Positions 27,583 to 39,191 of a DNA stretch of 64,000 nt are shown here, one piece after another. Both the position numbers and the translations under genes were made by a program. Origin of the DNA: Arsenicicoccus dermatophilus (lineage in GTDB: Bacteria > Actinomycetota > Actinomycetes > Actinomycetales > Dermatophilaceae); assembly GCF_022568795.1 (NCBI RefSeq), contig NZ_JAKZHU010000003.1, positions 1 through 64,000 on the forward strand. Direction: 5' to 3'. The notes beneath the pieces are model-generated. The model was not told the DNA's origin. It worked only from the letters and a program-made list of their open reading frames with translations, and made no database searches. Within the stretch, counting starts at the first letter, position 1, and each line of letters begins with the position of its first letter.

Positions 27583-27996
27583 ATGACGGACCCGACGATC
27601 ACCATCGAGCTCACCCCGATCGAGCAGCAGGTGCTGGGCAGCGGCCTGGGCGAGTGGGGCGGCCCGGTCTCCCCGAACCCCGCCCTGGTCACCCTGCTGG
27701 AGTGCGCCGACGCGGCCGACTTCCATGCCCGGACCGACCGCCTCCGTCAGGCGATCTCGAGCGGCGCGGGCCTCACCGCCGAGGACTGGTACTGGGCGCT
27801 GGACTGCACCGAGATCGCCTTCGTCAGCGACGGCCTGGGCGTGGGGGTGGAGTGGCAGACGTGCACCGGCCTCGACGACGTCGAGACCCTCCAGGCCCTG
27901 CGCGGCCTGCAGCGGCGGCTGCCTCGGCTGCTGCGTCCCGCGGAGCTGCCCAGCCGTATGCCGGACGGCGGCCCCGACCACCCGCAGCAGGGGTGA
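27583..27996 (+). CDS. Hypothetical protein, 137 residues
   Basis: A soluble acidic protein starting at ATG 27583 (GTG 27580 is an alternative). No family recognised. It contains ELTPIEQQVLGSGL near the start and WYWALDCTEIAFVSDGLGVGVEWQT in the middle, which reads like a small alpha-beta domain. Codon usage fits the neighbours. It stands alone between the small peptide and hutU and is convergent with hutU. Confidence 0.6.
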   Translation: MTDPTITIELTPIEQQVLGSGLGEWGGPVSPNPALVTLLECADAADFHARTDRLRQAISSGAGLTAEDWYWALDCTEIAFVSDGLGVGVEWQTCTGLDDVETLQALRGLQRRLPRLLRPAELPSRMPDGGPDHPQQG

Positions 27997-28033
27997 CCGG
28001 GGCCGGGCGACCGGGCGGCCGTGGCCGGGCGGC

Positions 28034-29689
<1,656 letters not shown>

Positions 29690-29806
29690 GGCTGCCTCCT
29701 GCTGGTGATGCGGTCCCGGCAGCACTGCCTGACCGTAGGCCGGAAAGAACGTCCTCCCATCCCACCCCCGGGCAGCACGCCGGACCAGCAGCCCGACCGC
29801 GGAACC

Positions 29807-29822
29807 GTCCCGGATCCGAGAC
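29807..29822. promoter_or_regulatory. hut operator candidate, hutU copy
   Basis: GTCCCGGATCCGAGAC, an imperfect palindrome centred about 125 bp upstream of the hutU start codon, upstream of a TACGGT -10-like hexamer at 29737-29732. It matches 15 of 16 bases of the site upstream of hutH. Confidence 0.6.
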
Positions 29823-29906
29823 GTCAGCCGAGGACGGCGTGCGTCCGGTGCCGGGTGACCGGTGCCGCCCGCCGCGAGGACGGCGGCGACCAGCGCGGCG
29901 GAGCGG

Positions 29907-30341
29907 TCAGTCCTCGACCCAGCCGAACCCGCGCGCCATGGCGCCGAGCCGGGTGCGCAGGTGGACGATCTGGGTGCCCGTGAGCGTGGGCTCGGCGCGC
30001 AGCAGCAGCTCGGTGACCGTGGCCTCGAACTCGCGCGGCGACAGCACGTCCACCTCGCCGTCGGGGCGGTCGTCGCGGACCGCCACCGGGTCGACGGCCT
30101 GGGCCCGCAGCCGGCGGACGTCGGTCTCGTCACCGAGCGCCCGGACCTCCGCGGCCTTGGGGCCCTTGGCACCCTCCTCCGCGACGTACTCCACGATCAC
30201 GCCCGGTCGCACCTGGGACCGGTCGCCGACGATGTCGTTGACGTGGAGGAACACGTCCGGGCCGTCGTCCATCGGGGCGATGAAGCCGTACCCCTTGACC
30301 GCGTCGAACGACAGCACCTCGCCCTGGATCACATCCGCCAT
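29907..30341 (-). CDS. Cold-shock-domain protein with C-terminal extension
   Basis: A 144-residue protein. Residues 1-70 are a cold-shock domain with the RNP-1-like KGYGFIAP and RNP-2-like DVFLHV motifs. Residues 70-144 form an actinobacterial extension with a predicted helix ([17 protein letters not shown]). Start ATG 30341; TAGTCT seven bases upstream suggests a leaderless message. The single-domain cold-shock proteins are about 67 residues, so this is the longer nucleic-acid-binding form. Confidence 0.87.
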   Translation of the reverse strand: MADVIQGEVLSFDAVKGYGFIAPMDDGPDVFLHVNDIVGDRSQVRPGVIVEYVAEEGAKGPKAAEVRALGDETDVRRLRAQAVDPVAVRDDRPDGEVDVLSPREFEATVTELLLRAEPTLTGTQIVHLRTRLGAMARGFGWVED

Positions 30342-30471
30342 GACTCGCAGACTACCCACCGTGAGGGGGCCGTGCGGGGATCGCACCGCTCCGGCGCCAG
30401 GTCGTGGCCCGCCGCCGGGCGCGGCGGCCCGCGGCAGCCCCCCTCTCCGGGCGGGCCGCTAGGGTCGCGGT

Positions 30472-31617
30472 GTGGAGCTCCGCATCGCCCAGCTGGCCAA
30501 CTTCGTGGGCCCGACGTCCGGCGGCATGAAGATCGCGATCGACCAGCTCGCCCGCGGCTACCGCGCCGGTGGCGCGCAGCGGCTGCTCGTGGTGCCCGGC
30601 TCCATCGACGACTGGATCGAGACCGAGCTCGGGTGGGTGGTCACGGTGGCGGCGCCCACCGTCTCGGGCGGCTACCGGATGATCGTCGACCCCCGGCCGG
30701 TGCTGCGGGCGCTCGAGGCCTTCGGGCCCACCTCGCTGGAGGTCTCGGACAAGACGACCCTGCTCGCGGTCACCGTGGCCGCCAGGCGGCGGGGCATCCC
30801 GACGGTGCTGTTCTCCCACGAGCGGCTCGACGCGATGCTCTCGCTGCGGGTGGGGCTGGGCACGGGCCTGTCCCGCAGCCTGCGGCACCCGCTGCGGTGG
30901 TTCAACGGGCGGCTGGCCCGCGTCTACGACGAGATCGTGGTCACGAGCGCGTATGCCGCGGGCGAGTTCTCGGGGCTCGCGGCCGTCGACGCGACACGGC
31001 TGCACCGGGTGCCGCTCGGGGTGGACCTGGAGACCTTCGCGCCGCTCGACGAGGCCGCCCGCGCCGACATGCCCCGGGACGGCCTGCTCCGCCTCGTCCA
31101 CGCCGGGCGCCTGTCCCGCGAGAAGGAGCCGCACCTGTCGATCAAGGTGCTGCGCGCCCTGCACCGTCGCGGCGTCCCGGTCCACCTGGACGTGTATGGC
31201 GAGGGCCCGATGCGCGGCGAGCTGGAGGCGCTGGCCGCCGGTCTGCCGGTGGTCTTCCACGGGCACGTGGCCGGCCGCGGGGCCATCGCCCGCCGGCTCG
31301 GGGAGGCCGACGTCTCGCTGAGCCTGTGCGCGGGCGAGACCTTCGGGCTGGCGGTGCTGGAGGCCCTGGCGTGCGGCACCCCCGTGGTGACCGCCGACCG
31401 CGGGGGTGCCCGCGAGCTCGTCGACGACACCTCGGGCGGCTGGGCGCCCGCCGACGACCCCGAGGCCCTGGCCGACGCCGTGCTCCGCGTCGCCGAGCGG
31501 CCGGAGGCGCAGCGGCGCCTGGCGGCGCGGGCGCGCGCCGAGCGCTATCCCTGGTCGGCGCCGGTGGAGCGGATGCTGGCGCTGCACCGCGAGCTGGCCG
31601 CCCGTCCCCGCGACTGA
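30472..31617 (+). CDS. GT4-family glycosyltransferase
   Basis: A 381-residue retaining glycosyltransferase with two Rossmann-like halves. The N-terminal domain has the Gly-rich loop GPTSGGMKIA; the C-terminal domain has RLVHAGRLSREKEP and the E-x7-E motif in GETFGLAVLEAL. The family includes mannosyltransferases of phosphatidylinositol mannoside and related glycolipids, and the two membrane mannosyltransferases next to it make a mannolipid role plausible. The acceptor is unknown. Start GTG 30472 with TAGGGT six bases upstream (leaderless). Confidence 0.85.
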   Translation: MELRIAQLANFVGPTSGGMKIAIDQLARGYRAGGAQRLLVVPGSIDDWIETELGWVVTVAAPTVSGGYRMIVDPRPVLRALEAFGPTSLEVSDKTTLLAVTVAARRRGIPTVLFSHERLDAMLSLRVGLGTGLSRSLRHPLRWFNGRLARVYDEIVVTSAYAAGEFSGLAAVDATRLHRVPLGVDLETFAPLDEAARADMPRDGLLRLVHAGRLSREKEPHLSIKVLRALHRRGVPVHLDVYGEGPMRGELEALAAGLPVVFHGHVAGRGAIARRLGEADVSLSLCAGETFGLAVLEALACGTPVVTADRGGARELVDDTSGGWAPADDPEALADAVLRVAERPEAQRRLAARARAERYPWSAPVERMLALHRELAARPRD

Positions 31618-31639
31618 CCGCGGGCGGTCTGCCGGTCAG
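31614..31639. terminator. Bidirectional hairpin over two convergent stop codons
   Basis: CTGACCG pairs with CGGTCAG. The hairpin overlaps the stop codons of the GT4 gene and of the convergent mannosyltransferase gene, which are only 18 bp apart. Confidence 0.6.
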
Positions 31640-33102
31640 GCGACCAGGCCAGCGGCCACGCGGTCGGCGTCGGCGTGCTCGGCCGGCGTGAGGCGCGCGG
31701 CCGACGCCACCGGACCCGTCCGCACCAGCAGAGGCACCACGACGGCCAGCACCATCGCCGTGGTGAGCACGGTCGCGGGGATCGCCCCCTCGAGCGAGGA
31801 GTCCAGCGGCGCCGAGATCCCGGCGACCATGCTGACCGCGAGCAGCACCCGCAGCCGCCGCTGCCCGAGCCGCAGCGGCGCCACGAAGGGCACGACCCAT
31901 AGGGCGTACCACGCGTGCACGACGGGGCTGAGCAGCAGGACGGCGAGCATGGTGACGGCCAGCCCGGCCAGAGCGGCGGGCCGGTCCCCGGTGCGCGCTC
32001 GCAGGGCGACGACGGCGCCCACGAGCACCGCGAGCGCCATGCCGATCGTGCGGGCCACGGTGATGCAGGTCGCCCACACGTCCTCGGCCCCGAGTCGCTC
32101 GGCGGCCCAGCCGATCACGCGACCGACGGTGCTCGACACCGAGAAGGGCGTCAGCACCTCCCCGGGCACCGCGAGGGCGGAGACCCACCCGACGCCCAGG
32201 TGATAGGGGATGCCGGCGGCGACGAGGGTGGCGACCGCGACCGCGGCGACGGCCAGGGCCCGGGTCAGGCGTGCCCGCAGGGTGGCGTCCGCGCGCAGGC
32301 TGACCAGGACGATGCCGACGGCGACCATGCCGGCGGGGACCTTGACGGCGGCGGCGAGACCGACCAGCACCGCGCCCCAGCCCCACTGCCCGCGTCCGGC
32401 GAGGGCCAGGCCGGCGGCGGCGAGACCGGCGAGGAGCACGTCGTTGTGGAGCCCGCCGACCCCGTGGGCGATCATCAGCGGGCTGGCGACGACGAGCGCG
32501 GTGACGGTGGCGTCGTCGCGTCCGCACCACCGCGCGAGGTGCGGGGTGGCCCGCAGCAGCAGCGCGATGCCGAGCAGGGACGAGCAGCGTTCGAGCACGA
32601 TGGCGACGTAGGGATCTCGCGTCAGGGTGGTGCTGACGGCCCCCCACACGAGGGGCACCGGCCCGTAGGGCGTCACGGTGGTCAGCCACCGGGGGTCGAC
32701 GCGTTCGTTCCAGGCGCCGCTGAGCATGTCGGGGGCAAAGGTGTAGGGCGACAGCAGGCGTCGGGTCAGCTCGGCCTGGGCGACGTAGCTGAACCCGTCC
32801 CGGCTGAACAGCGGGGCCGCGGGCAGCAGGGGCAGCGACCAGGCCCAGGTCGCTCGCCGCACGGTGGCGAGGCCGATGCCGTCGTGGCCGCGGCTGCACG
32901 CCTTGACCAGGGTGAGCCAGGCCCAGGACAGCAGCGCGAGGCCGAGGACGTTGAGCGCGAGGCCCACCATCCGCCCCTCCATGGTGCTGCCGACGTGCGC
33001 CAGCGGCGCCACCAGGTCGGCTCCGACGGAGCGGGGAAGCGGTGTCGTGACGAAGCCCCCCACCAGGACGAGAGAGGCCCCGACGACACCACGCCTGATC
33101 AC
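31636..33102 (-). CDS. MptB-like polyprenol-phosphomannose alpha-1,6-mannosyltransferase
   Basis: A 488-residue integral membrane protein with about a dozen hydrophobic segments. The motif LFSRDGFSYVAQAELTRR followed by SPYTFAPD and TPYGPVPLVWGA matches the GT-C enzymes MptA/MptB, which use polyprenyl-phosphomannose to extend the lipomannan backbone. Start GTG 33102 overlaps the upstream GT87 stop (GTGA), so the two are translationally coupled. The short hydrophilic tail (residues about 465-488) is cytoplasmic or external; topology not certain. Confidence 0.82.
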   Translation of the reverse strand: MIRRGVVGASLVLVGGFVTTPLPRSVGADLVAPLAHVGSTMEGRMVGLALNVLGLALLSWAWLTLVKACSRGHDGIGLATVRRATWAWSLPLLPAAPLFSRDGFSYVAQAELTRRLLSPYTFAPDMLSGAWNERVDPRWLTTVTPYGPVPLVWGAVSTTLTRDPYVAIVLERCSSLLGIALLLRATPHLARWCGRDDATVTALVVASPLMIAHGVGGLHNDVLLAGLAAAGLALAGRGQWGWGAVLVGLAAAVKVPAGMVAVGIVLVSLRADATLRARLTRALAVAAVAVATLVAAGIPYHLGVGWVSALAVPGEVLTPFSVSSTVGRVIGWAAERLGAEDVWATCITVARTIGMALAVLVGAVVALRARTGDRPAALAGLAVTMLAVLLLSPVVHAWYALWVVPFVAPLRLGQRRLRVLLAVSMVAGISAPLDSSLEGAIPATVLTTAMVLAVVVPLLVRTGPVASAARLTPAEHADADRVAAGLVA

Positions 33103-34385
33103 CTCGCCGACGATAGGTCGCCCTGGGTCGCTGGTCGTGAACGACAGGTGGCCGCAGGCTGAACGACGAGATAGTCGGTCGCCCGTGACCGCCCCGGCCG
33201 GACCGCCACGAGGGCGAGCAGGAGGAGCGTCAGCAGCGGCTGGGCGTCGACGAGCAGCCGCTGCCAGGCGGTGTGGTGGAACTCCGCGTGGTGCTCGCTC
33301 GGCGTCAGCCAGGGCAGCCAGCCGTAGGCCCACGGCAGCAGCGCCACGACGACGGCCCGCACCGCGAGATCCCTGCCGCGCCAGCACCACACCAGGAAGG
33401 GCACGAGCAGCACCCAGTGGTGGGACCAGCTGATCGGCGACACCAGCCAGCCCGCCACCAGGCAGACGAGGAGGGCGCCGAGGCGGTCGTCCGCGCCGAC
33501 GGCCCGGCGGGCGACGACGGCGACGAGCCCGACGGTCAGCAGCGACAGCGTGACCCGCACCGCCGGGGCTCCCCCGGGGCCGGCGAGCCGCCAGATCACG
33601 CCCCGCAGGGACTGGTTGCCGACATACTCGATGCCACCGACGCGGCCCGGGTCCAGGAGCGCGCCGAACCAGTAGGTCACCGACGAGTGCGGCCGCACCA
33701 GCCAGGCCACGGCGATCGTGCCGAGCGTGCCGAGCACGGTCGCGCCCAGCGTCTTCCACCGTCCCTCGAGCACCAGCGCGAGCCCGACGATGGCGGGGGT
33801 GAGCTTGAGGCCGACCGCGAGCGCGGTGAGCCGGCCCCGCAGCCGACCTCGGCCCAGCCAGTCCTCGACGAGCAGCCAGACCACGAGCGCGTTGACCTGC
33901 CCGAGGAGATAGGTGCGCAGGACGGGCTCGCTCACGACCGTGGCGGCGAGCAGCAGGGTCGCGCGGAGGTATGCCGGAGGGCGCCACCCGCCCGCCACCT
34001 CCTGACCTCCGGGCGAGGCCGCCCGCAGGGGGCCTGCGAGGAGCCAGGTGGTGCGAGCCAGCAGCGCCCCGACGAGCGCCGACCACAGCGCCGACATCAC
34101 GACGGGCGGCACCAGGTGCAGCGGCCAGAACGCCAGGGCGGCGAACGGCGGATAGGTGAACGGCAGCCCCTGCCAGCCCGTGCGGTAGAGGTCGTCGAGG
34201 CGCCCGACGCCCTCGCCGCCGCGGCGATAGCCCGCGACGTCGGCGCCGACGTAGCCCTGCGCCAGGACCGCTGCCGCCGGGACGGCGACGACGAGCAGGC
34301 AGGTCACCCACCAGGCGGTGCGCTCGGGTGACCAGGACGAGGGACGGGAGGCGGGCAGGCGGACGGCGTTCACCGGGAGAGCCAC
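33099..34385 (-). CDS. GT87-family (PimE-like) mannosyltransferase
   Basis: A 428-residue membrane glycosyltransferase of the GT-C fold. The first external loop carries GADVAGYRRGG, then LPFTYPPFAALAFWPL and GQVNALVVWLL, features of the GT87 family whose studied member PimE adds alpha-1,2-mannose to phosphatidylinositol mannosides. SWSHHWVLLVPF is in a later loop. Start GTG 34385, with GAGGAG about ten bases upstream. With the coupled MptB-like gene it suggests a lipomannan-type glycan; substrate is inferred. Confidence 0.82.
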   Translation of the reverse strand: MALPVNAVRLPASRPSSWSPERTAWWVTCLLVVAVPAAAVLAQGYVGADVAGYRRGGEGVGRLDDLYRTGWQGLPFTYPPFAALAFWPLHLVPPVVMSALWSALVGALLARTTWLLAGPLRAASPGGQEVAGGWRPPAYLRATLLLAATVVSEPVLRTYLLGQVNALVVWLLVEDWLGRGRLRGRLTALAVGLKLTPAIVGLALVLEGRWKTLGATVLGTLGTIAVAWLVRPHSSVTYWFGALLDPGRVGGIEYVGNQSLRGVIWRLAGPGGAPAVRVTLSLLTVGLVAVVARRAVGADDRLGALLVCLVAGWLVSPISWSHHWVLLVPFLVWCWRGRDLAVRAVVVALLPWAYGWLPWLTPSEHHAEFHHTAWQRLLVDAQPLLTLLLLALVAVRPGRSRATDYLVVQPAATCRSRPATQGDLSSAR

Positions 34386-34442
34386 GGCGCGAACGCTCCT
34401 CGACCCCGGTGACGCTCCGGACCGCGCGTCGGCAGCCCCAGG

Positions 34443-34673
34443 TCAGCGTGGCCGCTGCGGGTGCCAGACGTTCTCGCCGCCCTGCAGCGCCACCGTCATC
34501 AGCGCCCCGTGCAGGACTCCCGAGACGAGCGCTCCGAAGAGGATCTCCGGCACGGCGGGGTCCTGCCCCAGCAGCGCCAGCACCCCGGCGGCGAGCAGCC
34601 CGGCGACGAGCGCCAGCGCCACCCCCATCAGGAAACGTCCCCATCGCGACAGCGGCCAGGTCAGATCACGCAC
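34443..34673 (-). CDS. Small membrane protein with two helices
   Basis: A 76-residue protein starting at GTG 34673 with a strong GAGGGGG site. Two hydrophobic helices (residues about 15-35 and 44-62) are separated by GQDPAVPE. No family recognised. It lies between hutH and the mannosyltransferase pair, on the same strand, with its own ribosome site. Longer readings through this frame are shadows of hutH. Confidence 0.55.
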   Translation of the reverse strand: MRDLTWPLSRWGRFLMGVALALVAGLLAAGVLALLGQDPAVPEILFGALVSGVLHGALMTVALQGGENVWHPQRPR

Positions 34674-34714
34674 GAGATCCCCCTCGGTCCAGAGAGATCC
34701 AGTATGCCGTGCCG

Positions 34715-36268
34715 TCAGCGCAGGGGGCCGGTGACCCCCTCCACCGCGGCGAGCAGGCTCCCGTCGGCCACGACCTGGTGGGCGAGCGCGATGTCGGGGG
34801 CGAGGAAGCGGTCGATGCCGGGTCCCTCCCAGCCGCCGTCGCGCAGCACGCCGATCGCGGCGCCCGTGGCGGGCGAGGGCTGCAGCGGGGCCCGCAGCTC
34901 GATGCCGCGGGCGGCGGTCAGCACCTCGATGGCGAGCACCCGGGCCAGACCGTCGACGGCGCGGCGCAGCTTGCGGGCGGCCGACCAGCCCATCGACACG
35001 TGGTCCTCCTGCATGGCGCTGGAGGGGATCGAGTCGACGGAGGCGGGCACCGCGAGGCGCTTCAGCTCCGAGACGATCGCGGCCTGGGTGTACTGCGCGA
35101 TCATGTGGCCGCTGTCCACGCCGGGGTCGTCGGCGAGGAAGGGCTCCAGGCCGTGGTTGCGGGCCGTGTCCAGGAAGCGGTCGGTGCGCCGCTCGCTCAT
35201 CGAGGCGACGTCGGCGGCGACGATGGCCAGGAAGTCCAGGACGTAGGCGACGGGTGCCCCGTGGAAGTTGCCGTTGGACTCGACCCGCCCGTCCAGGGTG
35301 ACCACGGGGTTGTCCACGGCGGCAGAGAGCTCGCGGGAGGCCACCTGCGCCGCGTGCGCCACCGTGTCCCGCGCGCCGCCCGCGACCTGCGGGGCGCAGC
35401 GCAGCGAGTAGGCGTCCTGCACCCGGGTGCAGGCGTGCGAGCGGTGGGACTCGCGGATCAGGCTGTCGGCCAGCACCGCTCGCAGGTTGGCGGCCGACGC
35501 GGACTGGCCCGGGTGGGGCCGCAGCTCGTGCAGGTCGGCGGCGAAGACCGCGTCGGTGCCGAGCAGGCCCTCGACGCTCATCGCGGCGCTGATGTCGGCG
35601 ACCTTGAGCAGGTGGCGCAGGTCGGTGATCGCCAGCACCAGCATGCCGAGCATGCCGTCGGTGCCGTTGATCAGGGCCAGACCTTCCTTCTCCTCCAGGC
35701 GGATCGGCGCCAGGCCCGCGTCGCGCAGGGCGTCGGCGGCGGCTACCTGCTCGCCGGAGCGCAGCCGCACCGGGCCCTCCCCCATCAGCGCCAGCGCGCA
35801 GTGGGCCAGGGGCGCGAGATCGCCCGAGCAGCCGAGCGATCCGTACTCGTGGACGACCGGGGTGATCCCGGCGTCGAGCATCCCGACATACGCCTGGGCG
35901 GTCTCGACCTTTACCCCGGTGCGACCGGTGGCGAGGGTGGACAGGCGCAGCAGCATCAGGGCGCGGACCACCTCGCGCTCCACCTCGGGACCGGAGCCCG
36001 CGGCGTGCGAGCGGACGAGCGAGCGCTGCAGCTGGGCGCGCAGGTCGAGCGGGATGTGGCGGTTGGCGAGCGCCCCGAAGCCGGTGGAGACGCCGTAGTG
36101 CGGCACCGTGTCGCCGGCCAGGCCCTCGACGACCGCGCGGGACCGGGCGATCTCCTCGACGGCCGACCCGGTCAGCTCGACCCGGGCGTCGTGGCGGGCC
36201 ACCGCCACCACGTCCTCGAAGGTCAGGGGCCCGCGGCCCACACGCACGGTCTGCTGCTGCTCGTCCAT
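34715..36268 (-). CDS. hutH: Histidine ammonia-lyase
   Basis: A 517-residue lyase of the HAL/PAL family, first step of histidine degradation (histidine to urocanate and ammonia). Catalytic Tyr58 is in HYGVSTGFG; the cofactor-forming tripeptide at 147-149 is Cys-Ser-Gly (GSLGCSGDLAPL) rather than the textbook Ala-Ser-Gly, so the MIO group would form from CSG. Later motifs NGNFHGAPV and SMQEDHVSMG-like text (SSAMQEDHVSMGW) are present. Start ATG 36268; a CACAAT hexamer seven bases before it suggests a leaderless transcript. The hut box is at 36324-36339. Confidence 0.95.
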   Translation of the reverse strand: MDEQQQTVRVGRGPLTFEDVVAVARHDARVELTGSAVEEIARSRAVVEGLAGDTVPHYGVSTGFGALANRHIPLDLRAQLQRSLVRSHAAGSGPEVEREVVRALMLLRLSTLATGRTGVKVETAQAYVGMLDAGITPVVHEYGSLGCSGDLAPLAHCALALMGEGPVRLRSGEQVAAADALRDAGLAPIRLEEKEGLALINGTDGMLGMLVLAITDLRHLLKVADISAAMSVEGLLGTDAVFAADLHELRPHPGQSASAANLRAVLADSLIRESHRSHACTRVQDAYSLRCAPQVAGGARDTVAHAAQVASRELSAAVDNPVVTLDGRVESNGNFHGAPVAYVLDFLAIVAADVASMSERRTDRFLDTARNHGLEPFLADDPGVDSGHMIAQYTQAAIVSELKRLAVPASVDSIPSSAMQEDHVSMGWSAARKLRRAVDGLARVLAIEVLTAARGIELRAPLQPSPATGAAIGVLRDGGWEGPGIDRFLAPDIALAHQVVADGSLLAAVEGVTGPLR

Positions 36269-36323
36269 GAGCACGATTGTGGGGCGGGCGGGTGGGTCGG
36301 TCGCCCCCGGGGGCAGCGGTAGT

Positions 36324-36339
36324 GTCCCGTATCCGAGAC
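36324..36339. promoter_or_regulatory. hut operator candidate, hutH copy
   Basis: GTCCCGTATCCGAGAC lies 56 bp upstream of the hutH start codon, just upstream of the expected -35 region, a position that suits an activator. It differs by one base from the hutU copy and resembles the 14-bp motif described for the IclR-type activator HutR in corynebacteria (TCTGwwATwCCAGA). Confidence 0.6.
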
Positions 36340-36415
36340 GATGTGGTCGAGCCGTTCGACACCGCATACCGTCGGCGACGCCATGACCAGGTCGCCTGAC
36401 GAAAGGACCCACCTC

Positions 36416-36790
36416 ATGAGCCAGACCCCCACGACGCCGCCGGCGGTCCCGGAGACCGTCCGCCGCTACTTCGAGCTCGTCGACGCCGGCGAGACGGAGG
36501 CGCTGGTGCAGCTGTTCGCACCGGACGCGACCTACGAGCGGCCGGGCTACCCCCCGATCACCGGGCACGAGGGGCTGCGCGCGTTCTACGGCGGGGAGCG
36601 GGTCATCGAGTCCGGTCGGCACACGCTCACCCACGCCGTGGTGGCGGGCGACGAGGTGGCCGTGCAGGGCACCTTCCGGGGCGTCCGGCGCGACGGGGCC
36701 CCGCTCGACCTGAGGTTCAGCGACTTCTACACCCTCGACGGCGACCGGATCGTCCGGCGCACGACCTACTTCTACGCCCCGCTGGCGTGA
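36416..36790 (+). CDS. SnoaL-like/NTF2-fold protein
   Basis: A 124-residue NTF2-like protein of the steroid delta-isomerase/SnoaL type: [30 protein letters not shown] at the start, [11 protein letters not shown], and a final strand with [15 protein letters not shown] and [12 protein letters not shown]. It may be an enzyme or only a ligand-binding protein; the substrate is unknown. Start ATG 36416 with GAAAGGA upstream. Its stop overlaps the GTG of the next gene (GTGA), so it may be the first gene of the pantothenate operon. Confidence 0.8.
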   Translation: MSQTPTTPPAVPETVRRYFELVDAGETEALVQLFAPDATYERPGYPPITGHEGLRAFYGGERVIESGRHTLTHAVVAGDEVAVQGTFRGVRRDGAPLDLRFSDFYTLDGDRIVRRTTYFYAPLA

Positions 36791-38289
36791 GCGCCCCCAC
36801 CGTCGTCGTCGGCACCGGGCGGGTCGCGAGCGCCCTGGCGCACGGGCTCGCCGAGGTGAGGGAGCTCGCCGGGGTGTGCGGGCGCGACGCGGGCCGGGTG
36901 GCCGCGCTGGCGGCCTCCTGCGGGGCGCCAACCCTGACGTATGCCGAGGCCGTGGCCCGGGTCCGCGACGACGGCGGGCTGCTCGTGCTGGCGGTGAGCG
37001 ACGACGCGATCCCGCTGGTGGCGACCGAGCTGGCACGCGCGGCAAGGGACCTCGACCGGGCGGTGGACGGGTCGCCAGGTGCGGCCGACGATCTCGCGGC
37101 CGACGCGGACGAGACGCGCTGCGCCGCACGGGACCTCGACGAGGCCTCGAGCCGGGCCGCCGCGGTCCACTGCTCCGGCGCCACCGGGCCGGACGCCCTG
37201 GCCGCCCTCGCCGACCGCGGCTGGACGACCGGGTGCTGGCACCCCTTCCAGGCCTTCCCCACGACAGCGGCCCGAGTCACCCCCGGCACCCTGTGCACGA
37301 TCACCGCGCCCGAGCCCCTCGCCACCCGCCTCGACGCCCTCACCCGCAGCCTCGGCGGCGTCCCCGCCCGCCTCGCCCCCGAGCACCGCGCGACCTACCA
37401 CGCCGCCGCGAGCCTGGCCGTCCTCGGCACCGTCGCCGCGGTCGCCCAGGCCGAGGCCCTGCTGCGCACCTGCGGGATCGGCGAGGGGTCCCGGCGGGCG
37501 CTCACCGACCTGGTCCGGGGCTCGCTCGCCGCCGTGGACGCGGTGGGACCCGCCCAGGCCCTCACCGGACCCCTCGTCCGCGGCGACACCGGCACCCTCG
37601 CCCGCCACCGCGAGGCGCTCGTCGACGACCCGGCGGCCCGGGACCTCTGTGCCGCCGCAGCCCGGTCCGTCATACCGCTGCTGCAGGCCAGAGGCCGGTC
37701 CGAGGCCGAGATCCAGGTCACCCTGACGGCCCTCGATCAGCCGACGGACACCGGGCACCCCGCCGCGTCACCTAGCATCGGGACGCTCACCCCCACACCC
37801 GGAGGACCCCTCGTGCAGCTCAAGACCATGGTCAGCGGCAAGATCCATCGCGCCCGCGTCACCGCCGCCGACCTGCACTACGTCGGCTCGATCACCATCG
37901 ACGAGGACCTCCTCGACGCCGCCGGCATCGACTCCTACGAGCGCGTGCAGGTCGTCGACATCGACAACGGCGCGCGTCTGGAGACCTACACCATCCCCGG
38001 CGAGCGCGGTTCGGGCGAGATCCAGCTCAACGGCGCCGCCGCCCGGCTCGTGCAGCCCGGCGACCTGGTCATCGTCATGGCCTACCAGCAGGTGACCGTG
38101 CCGGTGCCCGAGGACTGGCACCCCCGCGTCGTCCTGGTCGACCCCAGCGACAACTCGATCGCCGAGCTGATCACCAGCCGCGAGCACCCCCAGGCGCTGC
38201 GCGGCCCCCGGCCCGTCGAGGGCCCGGCCGCCGACACCCTGTCCCCCGACGCGGCCCCCGACGTCGCGTCCGCCGAGCACGAGGGCTGA
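36787..38289 (+). CDS. DUF2520 Rossmann-fold protein (PanG-like) reading in frame into panD
   Basis: Residues 1-305 have a Rossmann N-terminus ([16 protein letters not shown]), a middle [10 protein letters not shown] and [10 protein letters not shown], and the all-alpha DUF2520 domain ([18 protein letters not shown]). Proteins of this type sit next to panC/panD in many actinobacteria, and the family includes PanG ketopantoate reductases, so reduction of ketopantoate to pantoate is a reasonable inference. There is no stop codon before panD: the frame continues through a 35-residue Thr/Pro/Gly-rich linker into the complete panD sequence, giving a possible 500-residue fusion. A TAG two bases out of frame near 37774 suggests that a one- or two-base indel could have removed a normal stop. 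Confidence 0.8.
   Translation: MSAPTVVVGTGRVASALAHGLAEVRELAGVCGRDAGRVAALAASCGAPTLTYAEAVARVRDDGGLLVLAVSDDAIPLVATELARAARDLDRAVDGSPGAADDLAADADETRCAARDLDEASSRAAAVHCSGATGPDALAALADRGWTTGCWHPFQAFPTTAARVTPGTLCTITAPEPLATRLDALTRSLGGVPARLAPEHRATYHAAASLAVLGTVAAVAQAEALLRTCGIGEGSRRALTDLVRGSLAAVDAVGPAQALTGPLVRGDTGTLARHREALVDDPAARDLCAAAARSVIPLLQARGRSEAEIQVTLTALDQPTDTGHPAASPSIGTLTPTPGGPLVQLKTMVSGKIHRARVTAADLHYVGSITIDEDLLDAAGIDSYERVQVVDIDNGARLETYTIPGERGSGEIQLNGAAARLVQPGDLVIVMAYQQVTVPVPEDWHPRVVLVDPSDNSIAELITSREHPQALRGPRPVEGPAADTLSPDAAPDVASAEHEG
37813..38289 (+). CDS. panD: Aspartate 1-decarboxylase proenzyme
   Basis: A 158-residue PanD starting at GTG 37813, six bases after a canonical GGAGGA ribosome site, so it can be made alone even though the upstream frame is open into it. 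It decarboxylates aspartate to beta-alanine for pantothenate. The self-cleavage site Gly25-Ser26 is in LHYVGSIT, which gives the pyruvoyl group. The first 115 residues are the conserved enzyme; the remaining tail (after the LVDPSDN region) is a Pro/Ala-rich extension common in actinobacteria. The next gene panB starts two bases after its stop. Confidence 0.93.
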   Translation: MQLKTMVSGKIHRARVTAADLHYVGSITIDEDLLDAAGIDSYERVQVVDIDNGARLETYTIPGERGSGEIQLNGAAARLVQPGDLVIVMAYQQVTVPVPEDWHPRVVLVDPSDNSIAELITSREHPQALRGPRPVEGPAADTLSPDAAPDVASAEHEG

Positions 38290-38290
38290 C

Positions 38291-39154
<864 letters not shown>

Positions 39155-39191
39155 TCCCTTCCGGCACACGACCTCCGAGGAGCAGAGCACC

